Shown here one piece after another: positions 1-11,224 of a DNA stretch of 64,000 nucleotides. The notes under the pieces were generated by a model. It was not told the DNA's origin. It searched no databases and saw only the letters and a list, made by a program, of their open reading frames with translations. The number at the start of each line of letters is the position of its first letter. The first letter of the stretch is position 1. Source of the stretch: Aphrophora alni (taxonomy: Eukaryota > Arthropoda > Insecta > Hemiptera > Aphrophoridae); the NCBI GenBank assembly GCA_963513935.1, contig OY740772.1:106303797-106367796 (forward strand), in the 5' to 3' direction. The translations under genes were made by a program, and so were the position numbers.

Positions 1-132
1 TGAACTGATTTACAAATAAAAGCAAAAGTAAAAGAAATCATACAAATATATATTTTCTCACATATAATTATTATTAAGTACTTTAAAAAATGTACAATAT
101 TGAAATATTTACCATGCAACAATTGAGCTTAC

Positions 133-3100
133 CAGTAGGACATGTCCTTGAGATTCCCACTCTAACCAAAGCTTTCCCATTCCATAGTACAGCCCAGACT
201 AATCCTGCGGCTCCACAGCTGATGTTTTTTACTTCACATCCAGGAGGCACTGTCACAGCATTCCATCTCATACCTTCGGGAGCTGTTGTACTCACTCCTG
301 ACCTCCACATCACCTACAAATATACTGTTTTGAAAATGGTTTAAGCACAATAAAAAGTACTTACATTACATGTCAAAAAAAAGTTTATGTTTCAATTGGA
401 CGTGTTTGCCACTTTTATGTATATAAGAAAAGCAAAAAAAAAAAAAATAATAACAAGATGTTCCTATCTTAATTTTTGTGGCTACATGATTGCAGCATAC
501 TGTGATATTGAATCCACTTACATCTGTGCACACGAGAACTCTATTGTTTTTTTACAATAGTGTGTAGTGGGGAAAACTCTGTATTAAAACAAATATGCAA
601 GGATAATAATACAGTAGGCTTGCGACTATCCAGCCTAATGTGGTAGCCGGTTAAGCCGGATAGAAAAAAAAAACCATATATTGTTGATAAATTACTTTCT
701 TTGGGATCTACATATAAATTTGTGATAATTCAATACATATTAATAATGGCATAAGTAAATCGGAAAAGGATTTTCAACATGTCGTCCATCCATCATCATC
801 ATCATAACAGCCACAAAAATTAAGATAGTAAAATGATATTTGGTATAGGAGACTAATGTGCTCATATAGAACCCTATTTAAATTTTAAAAAATATAATTG
901 AGGCCCGCTAGGATCTAGCCAATGTCAAAAAGTAATGAAATACAATTGCAAGATTCATAAAACCTGTGTAACAACTCTTTTAGCACTACTTACCCTACTG
1001 GATATGACCTTTTGATCTACCAATACAATTAAAAATTTTGGGCATTATATTTAGACGATCTGTTTGTATTACAATGAGGCTGGGTAAGTACTATGATGGT
1101 CTTCCATCAACTTGTTTTTCTTATTATTTAAGTAACATGTACTCTTTCAATAAGCAATATCCTATGTTTCCTATAATATTGCTATATCTTATTATTTAGT
1201 ATTTACATAAAAGTTCATATTTAATGCAAGACTCTTTGAGTGAACAGTGAAAACAAACATTTGATGCGATCAACAAGTATGTAAACATGTTGAATTAATG
1301 CAATAACTAAAATTGATTTTAATAAAATGATATGACAATTGGCCCATGCAAATATATAAACAAACAATTGTTACGTTCACACAATAAATAGGTACATACA
1401 AATAATAACTTACTCTGCCTTGAGCTGTCACCGCCCAGACTTGCATGCTACTGGCATCATTCCCTGGCTCATTCTGTCCTCCAATAGACACATCTATAAA
1501 TGGTTCCTGAAAAGATAAATTAAATACGATTATAAACTAAATCTCAAACTTTAATGAAAGATAAAGAAATATTGCATGCCACAACTGCAGCTTCTTGGTA
1601 TTAAAAAAAAATAATAATAAAAAAATATATATATATACACACATTTGAACACAACAATCATGTATTCTCTAAAAGGAATAGTAATTAATAGTTATATATT
1701 TCATTTTTTATATGAACTTAACTAATAAGATTCAATACTGATAAATTTAAATTTAGTTTTTATAAATTGTAATAAATGGTCCTGATAATAGGAACATTTT
1801 AGGCCTCTCCTAAAGATATACATAGATAGGAATAAAGTCATACAATATTTATTATGATATATTTATAGATCTTTACCTTACCTGAGCAATCTTGTGTAAA
1901 CGATTTAAGTGTACAGCTGTTTTCAGCTATTTGTCAGTCACCATCAGACCATAGAACACTCATCACATTACAATATGTTAAAATAATTTAAAAACACACA
2001 CTTTAAGAAATCAATTTTAAACGTAATTTCTAATTGTGTGTGTTTTAAAATTATTTTAACATTTGTAATGTGATAAGTATTCTACATGTTCTGATGATGC
2101 CTGACATATAAGCGAAACATCTGTAAACTTTAGTTGTTTACATAAGATTGCTGAGGGAAGTAAAAGATCTATTAATATATCATTTAATAGTAGTAATCAG
2201 TAAGGTTACACCAACATAAATATTTATTACTTTTACCTGAGTGGGATCTTTATGAAGAGGAGCTATAGCACACCAAGTATTGATTGCAGCATACCTGCGA
2301 TATCGAACCCACTTACGTCTGCGGACGCAGGAACTCCATTGCTTTTGGCTGTAGTATGTAGTTGGAAAATCTACTGCATACGTCCAACCCTGTATTAAAA
2401 ACAATTATATACAAGTAAAATCATACATTAATTTTGTGACTATCCAGTTTAATGTGGTGTTCAGTCAGGCTGGATAGCAAAGAAGTTGGATATTGTAGAT
2501 AAACCACTTCCTTTGAGTTCTACATTCAAATTTGTGGTAACTCAACATAAGTAGCATTTCACTCCATAAATAAACTTGTGTTTGTAGGCTCTAACCTAAT
2601 TATAAAAGAAAAGTTAAATAAAATGACGAAAATAGTTTTTAAATTACATACTATATGGGGCCTTTGTCACTCATATTTATTCAACAGTTATAAAATTACA
2701 CAACTGATCATAAATCAACTTTAGCGCCACAATAATACTGAATGGTGTATATATTTTTCCTTGTTTAAAGTTGGAAAACTTCTAGGCCGCCCTAGAATAA
2801 AAAGGAGATAAAATAAATACAACTAACTCTAATTGTGTTTGGTCAGAAAAGAATAAGAGTCAGTCAAGAGAGGCCTGTTAGCAGGGCCGGATTTTCCAAT
2901 AGGCCCGGGCCTATGGGCGGAAGCTCCCAGGGGGTGCACGGCCGAGAGAAAAAAAATATCTAGAAATAAAAATAAATAGCCATAACTTAACATATTTTTT
3001 GAATTGATTACAAAAAATCATTCTGATTTTGAAGTTCATTGGAAGAAATAATTGTTGGTAAAGTTAAACTATTTTTCAACATTACGCATCAACTTCGTTA

Positions 3101-6100
3101 CAACATTGATCTCAAACACGGGAGAACTGGCTGTAGGGACGTCGTCGAGCTGTTTTGGGGGAAGTAACTTTAACCAGACTAGGGGGGCGGAAAATATTAT
3201 TGGGCCTAGGGGCGCCAAAATGCGAAATCCGGCCCTGCCTGTTAGGAAAGATGAAAAAGAAGGATCTTACCCAAGACTAATTGAAAGAAGCTTTAAATCC
3301 AACTACGTTTTTTTTCAGGAATGCCAAGCACATATAAATGAGCCCTTTAGGGTTTAACAGCATATAAATAACACAATTGTGTTAGATATTTTCTGGTAAC
3401 AGAGAATTGTATAATACAGTCGTAATTTTCTTGTACAGATATGAAGAAAAGTTGCCACACATCATTTACACAGCTACAGTAATCTTTTTGTCATTAGAGT
3501 AGTTGCAAAAACAATCACCTGCAATTACTTAGGATATAAAAACTACGCAAAAACTTGTACCGCGAGTTGTAGGGTGTATTTTTCAGTAGGGCATATGATG
3601 GAAAAGTTTGTAAATTAACTGTTATATTTTTGGAATCAGATTCAAATTAATATTATTTACACCACAGCACAGTGGGCCAGAATGTTGAAAGTCTATTGTA
3701 ATAATAATAGTTTTAAAATAATAAAATACACTTATTAAAGAATATCAAACAAAATTCACATGATCAAATAAACAACAAAATACTTTACTTAGCTGAACAA
3801 CACTGTGATAAACATTTTACTACTATAAATTTTTGTCTTTGTTATTTAAAGACAAAAACCTCTATGTCATCATCACCTTATAACAAAAGAAAGAAAAAAA
3901 CAAAGTCAATAAAGACTCATAATCCTCGAATACTGTAAGAGCATCAGACTTGGAAAAGAACAACAGTTGTTTAAGAAAGACATGATAGGAAAGATGAAAG
4001 GGAGGGATCTAATCCAAGATATATTACATGAAAAAATGTATGTATATCCAGCTAGGTTCTTTCAGGGTTGCCATGCCCGTACCCACTACAGTGAGTACCA
4101 TAAAGATATCATAAATATATCAAAAAGATAAATTTAAAGTTATTGTAGGATACATTTAAATGCTACCAAAACCTATCTGAGGATATTAACATTTGTATTT
4201 ATTTTCCACAATAAACAATTTTACAATTGCAATAGACATTGTCAATTTCAAAACATAGACTCAATACATTCAATAAAAGTTATACACTATGGTACAATAG
4301 AAAAATACTTATCTACACATATAAAAAGATATACTATTTAAAAACAATAACAATTTACAGGCATTTACATTTATTACAACCATAGTTTAATTGCCATGAC
4401 TTTTATTTCACTCAGTCCCAGGATTTTATGGAGTCATAAAATTCTGTCATACTATACAAAGCTTTTGCTTTGAGCCAGTTTTGTAAAGTACAGTAGAACC
4501 CCTCTAATCCGCCATCGGGTGGTCCGTTACTCCGGTTAATCCGACAGTGCTCGAGCTCGCAATGTTGTGCCGACTTTCCGATGACTCACCCCCGTCTGGC
4601 GCCATTCTTTCCGGTTTGTTATCGCTTTCCCACTTCAGTGCTGTGTCATCTCTTGTGTTGTTTTCATTGATTTGCTATAGTACTTGCAAAGTTTATATAT
4701 AGACTTTTAAAAGTTTATATATCATTTATTTCACTTTTAAAAAAATCTCTTAATATAATATGTAATAAATATTGACGTTTTCGGATAATCCGACCTTTTT
4801 TGCGTTCCGACCATGCCCCCAGTCCCGAAGTTGACCGATTAGAGGGGTTCTACTGTAGTTTTAAATTTTTTTATAGGCAGATGTTTGAGATCATCTGGTA
4901 ACATGTTGAAAATCTGTATTCGACTTTGATAAAAGTGAGCTTGAGACTTTGTAAGCCTGACATGTGGAACATTTATATTATTTCTATTTCTTGTATTATA
5001 TGAGTGGACTTCATTATGAGCATCAAGGTGATTTAGGTTATCTTTAACATGCAATAAACACTGCAAAATATAAATGCTTGGAAGGGTTAATATATTCAAT
5101 TCAATGAAAACGTTTTTAGAGGAAGCAAATTTACCAACCCCTAACATTGTGCACAAGGCTCTCTTTTGCCAGAGAAAAACATTTTTTGTATTGTAAGAAT
5201 TTTCTCACAGTATTAGACCATAATTTAAGTGAGAATAAAAAAAGCATAATATGCCATTAATAAAACTTAATTTCCTAAACATGTTTTGGATAGTTTGGAA
5301 GATAAATAGTTTGTGTGATGATCCCAATTCAACCTACTATCAGAAGTGTACCTAGCAATTTAACTGGATCATTTTCTTGATTGGTTTCCAACTTGTTCAT
5401 AGAGAAGATAAGTTGCTCTGTTTTATTAATATTAAATTTAAGTGAATTTCTAGTGAACCAGAGTGCAGATCTTTCCAATATAGTGTTGTTCATTGCTTTT
5501 ATATCCTCTAAGTTTGTACTGGCTGTAAGCAACGTTGTACCATCTGCATAAAGGACTGATTTGTAAGGTAGAAATCCTGTTAGGTTAGGTTAGAGTTATA
5601 TAGACTACAAATAAAAAGGGGCCAAGAATAAAGTCCTGAGTGACCCCATTTACTACCTTCATCAACCCAGATTTCAGACTGTTAACAGATACAAGTTGCT
5701 CCATATTTGTAAGCTAAGACTTTAATAACTTCAATGATATACCCTCTATCCTATAATATTCAAATTTATTTAAAAGAGTTGCACGACTGATACAGTCAAA
5801 AGCTTTACACATGTCTATCATGGTTGCATTAACATATTGTTTATTTTCAAAAGAACCAAGGACAAAAGATACAATATCTTGAACTGCTCTAGTTGTGTTT
5901 AAGCTATTTCTAAAACCAAATTGAGCATTATTGATTAGATTATGTTTTGCAAAGTGATTATACAGTTGGCTGTGCAAGATGCCTTCAATTACTCTCGATA
6001 GACATGATATTAAAGGAATTGGGCGATAGTTGTCAACTTTAGATTTTTCTCATTTCTTATAAATTGGTATTGTCAGACTTTTCTTCAATTCAGAAGGAAA

Positions 6101-8704
6101 CGTGCCCTCCTTTAGCATCACATTCAACAGCTTACAAAAAGGGTTAAGGAAAGTGTCTATTACATTTTTCAATACATAATTGGAGAGGCCATAGTAATCC
6201 TCAGCTTTGGACCAACTCATTCTCTCCACAATGTTAAGAATATCTTTTGGCTTTACTTCTTTCCATATAAATCTAGGTACAGAATCTCCATTAATAACAG
6301 GGATAGAGTTAGGATTAAATTTAACCTTATTATGATTTGAAGGTATGACTGAATGAAGAGGCCGACAAAATAGCAAGAACTGCTCTTCAGCAACATCCAA
6401 AGCCACTAGATGTACTGATTTTAACTACTAGCATTCAGGAAACGAAACGCTCTTTCAAACTGAAATGGATAGACATGTGGAAGAATGATACAACCGGCAG
6501 AGGACTGTTCATACTGCTGTAATGGCCAAACGATTTGGAGATATACAGGAACCACACTAGGCAAACACAAACTTTCATCTCCCGATCCAGAACTGGTCAC
6601 ATCATCACTGAGGAATACCTGTACCGTTTTGGTATGATAGACTCACCTCTGTGCACTAGATGTGGACAGAGGAGTGAGAGTCTGGAGCATGTGGTCCTTG
6701 AGTGTACCCACGGTGATGGAGCAGTCAGAGAGGAAATACTGAGACATCTTCAGGTTGGCAATGCCACACAGGATCTTATGTCATCCATACTCACTTCCAC
6801 GAAACTTGTACAACATGCTGCCCATCTGTATAGAAGACATCGTAGAATCGGCACCGAGGCTGGACGCACGTAGTAAGAAGTAAGAAGTAGGTATCATTTG
6901 AAGGTACGACTGAATGTTTCCCAAGATTAATAAATCCAGCATTGAATTCATCAGGAGCAACTTATTTTATTTGAATATAAACAACAGCATCAAATCCAAA
7001 TTTTATTTTACAATAATAAAACAAAGAATGGTGTTGATTTCAAATAAATACAAGGACAACAACAATTGCATAATATAATTAATTTACAAATATTACTTGT
7101 AAAAACTTCACTTCATAATTTTTAATTCATCTTTTTGCCCAAACCTAATGTTGGATGAGCAAATTGTGGAGTCTGTATCATCAATAAAATACTTAGGGCT
7201 TCCTCTTGATAGTAGATTACACTTGGGAAGATCATATCATGAGCTGTGTAAAAAATGTAGAACTTTGGTTTGGTTGTGTACAGAATATGTTCTGAGAATT
7301 GTATACTTTGGATTATTTTACTTTCATTTAAGCTATAGAATTATTCTGTGGGACATGTATTTTGTATTAAATTTATTAATTATCTATATTATGTTTAATT
7401 TCTTTTATATATTTACTATACAATAACTGTATTGTCTGGAAGACTGAATAAATATGAAATGATTTTTAATCGTTTTCTAAAATTGAAATAATTTTAAATC
7501 CTAATAATTTGAAATAAAAATAAAGTTAATTTTCATACATTATCTTACATCATCATCCAATGGTTGACCATCAAGTGTTGTTTCAATATGCCAGTCACCT
7601 TCCCATTGCCAAGCCATTGAAGGTAACCGGATCTGATTAAGCTGTCTCTCAGTTGTACCATCTTTACAAGACCACCTGTATCTATCAGTAGGAAGCATTC
7701 GTTTTCCAAACCCATCAATTGGCACCCATCTCTAAATGATCATATTAAGAAATATATTAAAGTGATATAAAATCATATTTACAAAATTTAATAAATCTAT
7801 ACAGTAATACTTATACTTTTTCCTTTCACTCTTTAGTTTGAATCTTGACAGTTCCTTTTGAATTGTTTATGGTGACATACATTTAATTATAAATACAATT
7901 TTAAAGTATAATGAAAAACATTATCAAAAGTTTCATTGTTTGGTAAATACTATTAAAATTGTTAATGGAATAAAAATATTATTTGACATCATTTTACAAA
8001 ATGTCTAAGTAATTATAAAACTCACACAGATAAAACACCCATTTTATGAATTTTCAATAAATAATATATCATTAATTATAAATAAATAACTTTAGATACT
8101 TGGTACAGAAGAAAATTTAGAATAAGACAAAAATATGATTTAATTTTTAGAAATATGTAGGCTACTGAAAATTACAAATACTGTGCATAAGGTAAGAATG
8201 ATACTATTGCACCAAACTAATTTTATATTGATTTTTTTTTTTTCATGCTACCAAAATTGAAAGGATATACAGAAATAAACATATAATTTTTTTGTGAGTG
8301 TAATCAACACCTATTTAATCATAAGGTTTCTGATACGGTATTTAAAAATAAAATTACAAGGGATTTAAAAAATGCTGATGTCTGTTTTCATTCATTTTTC
8401 TAGCATAATTCAAAAAAGTAAACTACTTGGAGGGGAAAAAATGACACGTTAAACAATAAATTTAGCATTAACAACTTACTTGATTCTCATATGCTTCTTC
8501 CTTAATGCGTATTGGAATATCCAGACCATGAGCATGAACATATATTTGCCTATCACTACCAACTGCCCAAAGAAAGTGTGACACTGCAGATAGTTGTTTA
8601 AACTCAAGCCCTAAATATTGAAATTCTCGCCATTTGGTTCCATTAGTTGAAAGGCCAAATATACGACCTTCATTGTTGACAGCAAATAACATAGAACTCG
8701 GCAT
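133..8704 (-). CDS. Tecpr1: TECPR1-like tectonin/dysferlin-domain protein, 5' five coding exons (gene runs off left edge)
   Basis: Coding exons, in gene order: 8704-8480, 7731-7549, 2389-2237, 1506-1414, 313-133. Lengths 225, 183, 153, 93 and 181 nt give 278 codons; the first four end in phase 0, the fifth in phase 1. All borders are AG/GT. The start MPSSMLFAVNNEGRI aligns with the known TECPR1 N-terminus, and exon 1 ends at the same AYENQ. Exon 1 is the first tectonin repeat. Exons 2 and 3 are the dysferlin N/C domain (LLPTDR-like MLPTDRYRW, then WEGDW, then CVRRRKWVRYRR). Exons 4 and 5 restart tectonin blades (VWAVTAQGR, LVWAVLWNGKALVR). In animals TECPR1 binds ATG5 and membrane lipids and acts in autophagosome-lysosome fusion and lysosome repair; Drosophila calls the orthologue Pex23. 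An AG two bases before the ATG suggests an intron in the 5' UTR. The 3' two thirds lie left of the window. Confidence 0.93.
464..828. repeat. Perfect 20-bp inverted repeat enclosing the Tecpr1 exon copy
   Basis: Positions 464-483 (ctatcttaatttttgtggct) are the exact reverse complement of 809-828. The weaker match continues for a few bases on each side. The pair encloses the decayed exon-3 copy at 488-744. The source exon at 2237-2389 has no such flanks that I can see. The arrangement resembles a mobile element with terminal inverted repeats carrying a host exon, but no target duplication was found. Confidence 0.7.
488..744 (-). pseudogene. Decayed intronic copy of Tecpr1 coding exon 3 plus adjoining intron
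   Basis: This stretch in the intron between exons 4 and 5 aligns along its length with 2282-2549, which covers most of exon 3 (2237-2389) and about 160 bp of the intron beside it. Shared landmarks in the same order are gattgcagcatac, cccacttac/tccacttac, ctgtattaaaa, gactatccag and the ctggatag/ccggatag motif. The exon part has lost single bases (after gcatac, for example) and has changed codons, so it cannot be read in the Tecpr1 frame. It looks like an old intragenic duplication, now noncoding. The copied intron part resembles a Tigger-type terminal repeat (cagtaggc...actatccag), so that repeat may have taken part. Confidence 0.8.
1876..2160. repeat. Imperfect inverted repeat, Penelope-type terminal sequence
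   Basis: Two arms of about 120 bp (about 1881-1995 and 2030-2155) are reverse complements with scattered mismatches around a spacer of about 35 bp. Landmarks are aatcttgtgtaaac against gtttacataagatt, and aacacacac against gtgtgtgtt. Each arm carries the CTGATG...GAAA layout of a hammerhead ribozyme, which Penelope-like elements are known to carry in their terminal repeats. I read this as two terminal copies in inverted orientation. No reverse transcriptase or GIY-YIG coding is visible here. Confidence 0.65.
2088..2128 (+). ncRNA. Hammerhead-ribozyme-like motif (type I layout), core intact
   Basis: Stem I is GTT 2088-2090 paired with AAC 2126-2128. The first core box CTGATGA is at 2091-2097. 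Stem II is weak (GC 2099-2100 with GC 2112-2113). The second core box GAAA is at 2114-2117. Stem III is ACA 2117-2119 with TGT 2122-2124 over a two-base loop. Predicted cleavage follows the GTA triplet at 2125. Short stems II and III are typical of the minimal hammerheads described in Penelope-like retroelements. Stem II is only two base pairs here, so activity is doubtful. The opposite arm has a copy with A9 changed to G. Confidence 0.5.
2836..3360 (+). repeat. Dispersed repeat family X, copy 1 (split by a hAT MITE)
   Basis: Segments 2836-2881 and 3238-3360 together match the same order of motifs as four other copies in the window (3846-4112, 46397-46640, and on the minus strand 25790-25993 and 28170-28377): cagaaaa...aagagt, tcaagagaggcctg, ggaaagatgaaa, ggatcttaccc. 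It is interrupted at the cctgttag target by the MITE at 2882-3237, so the family is older than that MITE. No tRNA-like promoter boxes were convincing. Confidence 0.6.
2882..3237. mobile_element. hAT-type MITE with perfect 8-bp target duplication
   Basis: A 356-bp element begins cagggccggattt and ends with its inverted form (aaatccggccctg). The octamer cctgttag lies directly before it (2874-2881) and directly after it (3238-3245). CAGGG/CCCTG ends plus an 8-bp duplication are the signature of the hAT superfamily. It is GC-richer than its surroundings and has no transposase. The longest open frame across it is not a recognisable protein. Confidence 0.92.
3846..4112 (+). repeat. Dispersed repeat family X, copy 2
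   Basis: Begins tttaaagacaaaaacctct, followed by catcatcacctta, a variable A-rich part, taatcctcgaatactgt, cagactt, acaacagttgttta, then catgataggaaagatgaaag and ggatctaatcc. The same modules in the same order occur at 46397-46640 and, inverted, at 25790-25993 and 28170-28377. It is non-coding. Confidence 0.65.
4412..6406 (-). pseudogene. Decayed non-LTR retrotransposon reverse transcriptase
   Basis: Frame-shifted pieces follow in order on the minus strand. 6406-6050 is the RT N-terminal region (VPRFIWKEVKPKDIL, SWSKAEDYYGLSNYVLKN, LTIPIYKK). 5977-5714 has AQFGFRNSLNTTRAV and motif A (MIDMCKAFDCI). 5532-5329 has WFTRNSLKFNINKTEQLIF. 5156-4856 and then 4488-4412 are the C-terminus. The terminal part is split by the MITE at 4491-4855; with one TA kept, the reading runs straight across it to a TGA at 4414-4412. 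No RNase H domain is visible, so it is Jockey/CR1-like rather than the RNase H-bearing type at 10.8 kb. It lies inside a Tecpr1 intron, on the gene's own strand. Several frameshifts make it dead. Confidence 0.82.
4491..4855. mobile_element. Tigger/pogo-type MITE with TA target duplication
   Basis: A 365-bp element whose ends are inverted: cagtagaacccctctaatc at the left and its complement (gattagaggggttctactg) at the right. TA flanks it at 4489-4490 and 4856-4857. The CAGT...ACTG ends, TA duplication and the internal ccgnttaatccg style are typical of Tigger-like pogo elements. It interrupts the C-terminal codons of the older retrotransposon at 4412-6406. Confidence 0.9.
6430..6892 (+). pseudogene. 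3' fragment of a second non-LTR retrotransposon (C-terminal zinc-binding end)
   Basis: The reading QETKRSFKLKWIDMW, then TFISRSRTGHIITEEYLYRF, DSPLCTRCGQRSESLEHVVLEC and a stop at 6871-6873 matches the end of RNase H-bearing non-LTR ORF2 proteins: the R.RTGH signature and a Cys-Cys-His-Cys cluster. One frame change lies near 6525. It ends in short taagaag repeats (6872-6890), the kind of simple tail some of these elements leave. It sits on the strand opposite to the relics on either side, so it is a separate, 5'-truncated insertion. Confidence 0.75.
6896..6965 (-). pseudogene. Short RT-linker fragment, second copy of the 4.4-6.4 kb element type
   Basis: Read on the minus strand this gives VAPDEFNAGFINLGKHSVVPSN. 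It matches VAEEQFLLFCRPLHSVIPSN at the start of the relic ending at 6406. A 20-bp stretch (atttgaaggta.gactgaatg) is shared directly. It is either a duplicated piece or a second insertion. No further coding could be followed rightwards. Confidence 0.5.
7148..7430 (+). pseudogene. Reverse-transcriptase C-terminal fragment
   Basis: The open reading SIKYLGLPLDSRLHLG...ELCKKCRTLV matches the conserved KYLG(I/L)xLD block after the palm of non-LTR reverse transcriptases. It then drifts into a hydrophobic, AT-rich tail ending at a TAA. No other RT motif is attached, so it is a short 3' remnant in a Tecpr1 intron. Confidence 0.55.
7732..8479. other. Tecpr1 intron 1, no recognisable content
   Basis: AT-rich intron sequence between coding exons 1 and 2 of Tecpr1. 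The donor gtaagt follows exon 1 and the acceptor is tttag. I see no repeat, ORF or RNA gene in it. Confidence 0.6.
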
Positions 8705-10785
8705 TCTAAAAAAGTACAGAAAACTTGATTAAATATTATCATTTTAATTCCAAGATATAGCTGCTACATATCAGGGCATTACTGTATAGGTATCCAGTAA
8801 TGTCAAAAATGGCAAATGCCATACATACTCATTTGAAAACATACAGCAATTGCCATGAATTCTTTTTCGGGATCATTATCTTACTAGCCAAAAGGTTAAT
8901 TAGTGTCTTTATTCAATCTTCTGCAATATAAAATCATAATTAAATCAAACACAATTCTTTTTGTTTCTTATAATTTACTTTCATTCTCACACTAACCACA
9001 AAACGAGACACAACATAAATTTGTATCTAGCTTGAATTAAGAAGTCATGTTGTAAATGTTATTAGTTTAAATCACTTGTAACAGGCCTATTGTCTTAAAA
9101 TCAAACACTACGTTAAATGCAATAATGTATATGAACATCTATAAAAATAGGATGAAAACTAATTTTAGACTCGGGTAGGTTAGGTTAGTAAAGTTGCCTT
9201 TCTACCCTCATTTAAGATCACATTTAAATTGAATTCACATGGAAATATATATTTACCTTTCAAAACCTTGTAAAGGAACTATAGGTCTGGTAAGGTATAT
9301 ATATATTTACCTTTCTAGACTTGTAGTTCTTTAACTAGGTCTGGTTAAGTACACAATTGACAGTAATTGTCATCTACTTTGGCAGTTCTTTAAACAAACC
9401 TATTTTCGCAGATGAACATAAAATTCAACGGATGAGACATTAAAAAGAATCATGATTTGTCAAACATAGTAACGTAAAGAGCTGAACTAACATCAAAAGG
9501 CCCGCAAATCGTCATTTTAAATAGCTTGTTTTTGACAGAAATAATGGATTTCGGTAATTCAAAAGTGAAAAGTGTGTTAAAAGATGATATAATTGTTGCA
9601 AAAGGAGGTCGGAAGAACACGAATTGCCTACATTTAGCTAGTTCATAGCAATGACAGGAGGACTATATTCCTTATTTTGCATTAATATAACTTTTGGTTT
9701 TTCAAAACTGTCTTTCGACATCAAATATGATCTAATTCTTTCAAATTAGGGTAGGTAGTAAACGATATCATGATTTTACTCCAATAATTCAACTGGTATG
9801 TACACTCCATAGCCTATTTACCCCAAATTTAGCTGTAACTTACCAGCTACTCTATATTATTACCTACCCATGAAAGGCAATAGATAAGGAATAACAGCCA
9901 CTTTAGATCCAGTAATAATAACTTTCCCATCATAATTTAAATGACATATTTACTTAATTTTAAACAGGTTGAAATCAGAAATTTAAAACTCAAACAATTT
10001 TGGATGACTAACCTCAAAATATTTCAATCGTGCTAGAAGCAATAATTTAGATTTTGTAAATAGAAACTATAGTGTATTTAAATCAATTATTATCATGATA
10101 GTTTGAGATAGCATATAATGGTAATGCATTTATAATTTAAAATAAAAATTTGATATTTAGTAAACACAAATTAGATCACTCAAACAACTCCTTCAAACAC
10201 AATCTAATTGTCTACGTGATTCTGATCATTTTTTCTCTCTCTTCTCTATTTTAGCCTTAGCTGGGCACTGATTTATCTCGTGCAGCCCCTTAATTCCAAA
10301 GTACTTTTAGAAATCAAATTTTAATGTATTCATATTATTCTATGTATACACGCCAATTTTTTGATCAATTAATTAGCCTATTTTCTTTTGCAAACCATTA
10401 AGTAAACATAACATCATAGATAAACTTCATAACATTAAAGCCTACGTGTATGTCATTTTAGATAACATCAAGACTATAGATTTCATGAAAGATTTACTAT
10501 TTGTGAAAATAAAGCAAGTTATCTAAATACCATATTGTAGTTCCAAACATTTTTTGTCGCCATTATTTTATTACGTGCAAATCGTAACCGGTTAAATTTT
10601 TATTATAGCGAATGTAAAGCATTTTTTAACACTATAATATTTTCTGTTCAATACAATATTTAAGCTCTTTTTAATGTAGTAGTGGATAATATCATTTTAT
10701 TGTTACCATGGGCGGTCTTAAATTTTTGATAAGTTAACCAGAATTAACGTAGCCTATTTTGTTATTCTTTAATTTGTGGTTTATG
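8705..10785. other. Upstream region of Tecpr1, no coding recognised
   Basis: It probably holds the Tecpr1 promoter and a 5' noncoding exon, since an AG directly precedes the ATG. Two near-repeats around 9250-9350 share tttaccttt...cttgta..g/ttcttta..aggtctggt(t)aag. A piece at 9746-9780 (gggtaggtagtaaacgat) matches the end of the fold-back element at 16979-17621, so a fragment of that element lies here. No TATA box or CpG-rich stretch could be assigned. Confidence 0.4.
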
Positions 10786-10801
10786 AAAAGTCTCTCACCA
10801 A

Positions 10802-11164
10802 AATATTAAACCCATACCTGTTATAAACTACAATAAATCAAAATTTAAAACAAACAGTAGTTATAATACCAAAATAAATATTAATAGGCCTACAGATATT
10901 ACACCAGTAAATTCAAGGCAACAATTAAAGGCAGTTCAGGCACCACCTAGTGATACTAGGCCTACATCATTAATAAACAAACAAGAATTAAAACAGTTGG
11001 TAGATAAAAAAATAAATGAACTTAGGATTAAAATACAAGGGGAAAAAACATCAGTAATATCAAAAAAGAAACTGGATGAAATTATCTCTGATTTCATTAA
11101 AAATCAAAACGGAGACATTAATAATAAAAATAAAGAGATAATAAAGAAATCTAAATCAACATAA
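10802..11164 (+). CDS. C-terminal 120 residues of retrotransposon ORF1 (5'-truncated)
   Basis: The frame is open from the first bases of the element to TAA at 11162-11164 and has no stop. There is no start codon at the 5' edge, which fits 5' truncation by incomplete reverse transcription. The product is Lys/Asn-rich (QELKQLVDKKINELRIKIQ, KKKLDEIISDFIKNQ) and looks helical. The zinc knuckles usual in these ORF1 proteins would lie upstream and are absent. ORF2 begins 60 bp later in the same frame, after the stop and a 31-A tract. Confidence 0.7.
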   Translation, partial: NIKPIPVINYNKSKFKTNSSYNTKININRPTDITPVNSRQQLKAVQAPPSDTRPTSLINKQELKQLVDKKINELRIKIQGEKTSVISKKKLDEIISDFIKNQNGDINNKNKEIIKKSKST

Positions 11165-11174
11165 TAATTAATTT

Positions 11175-11178
<4 letters not shown>

Positions 11179-11209
<31 letters not shown>
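11179..11209 (+). repeat. Internal 31-A homopolymer between ORF1 and ORF2
   Basis: A pure A run of 31 lies between the ORF1 stop (11164) and the ORF2 start (11225). Similar A runs are found only at the element's 3' end (15417-15440 and 15521-15543). Confidence 0.95.
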
Positions 11210-11210
<1 letters not shown>

Positions 11211-11224
11211 AATTTTTTAAAAAT

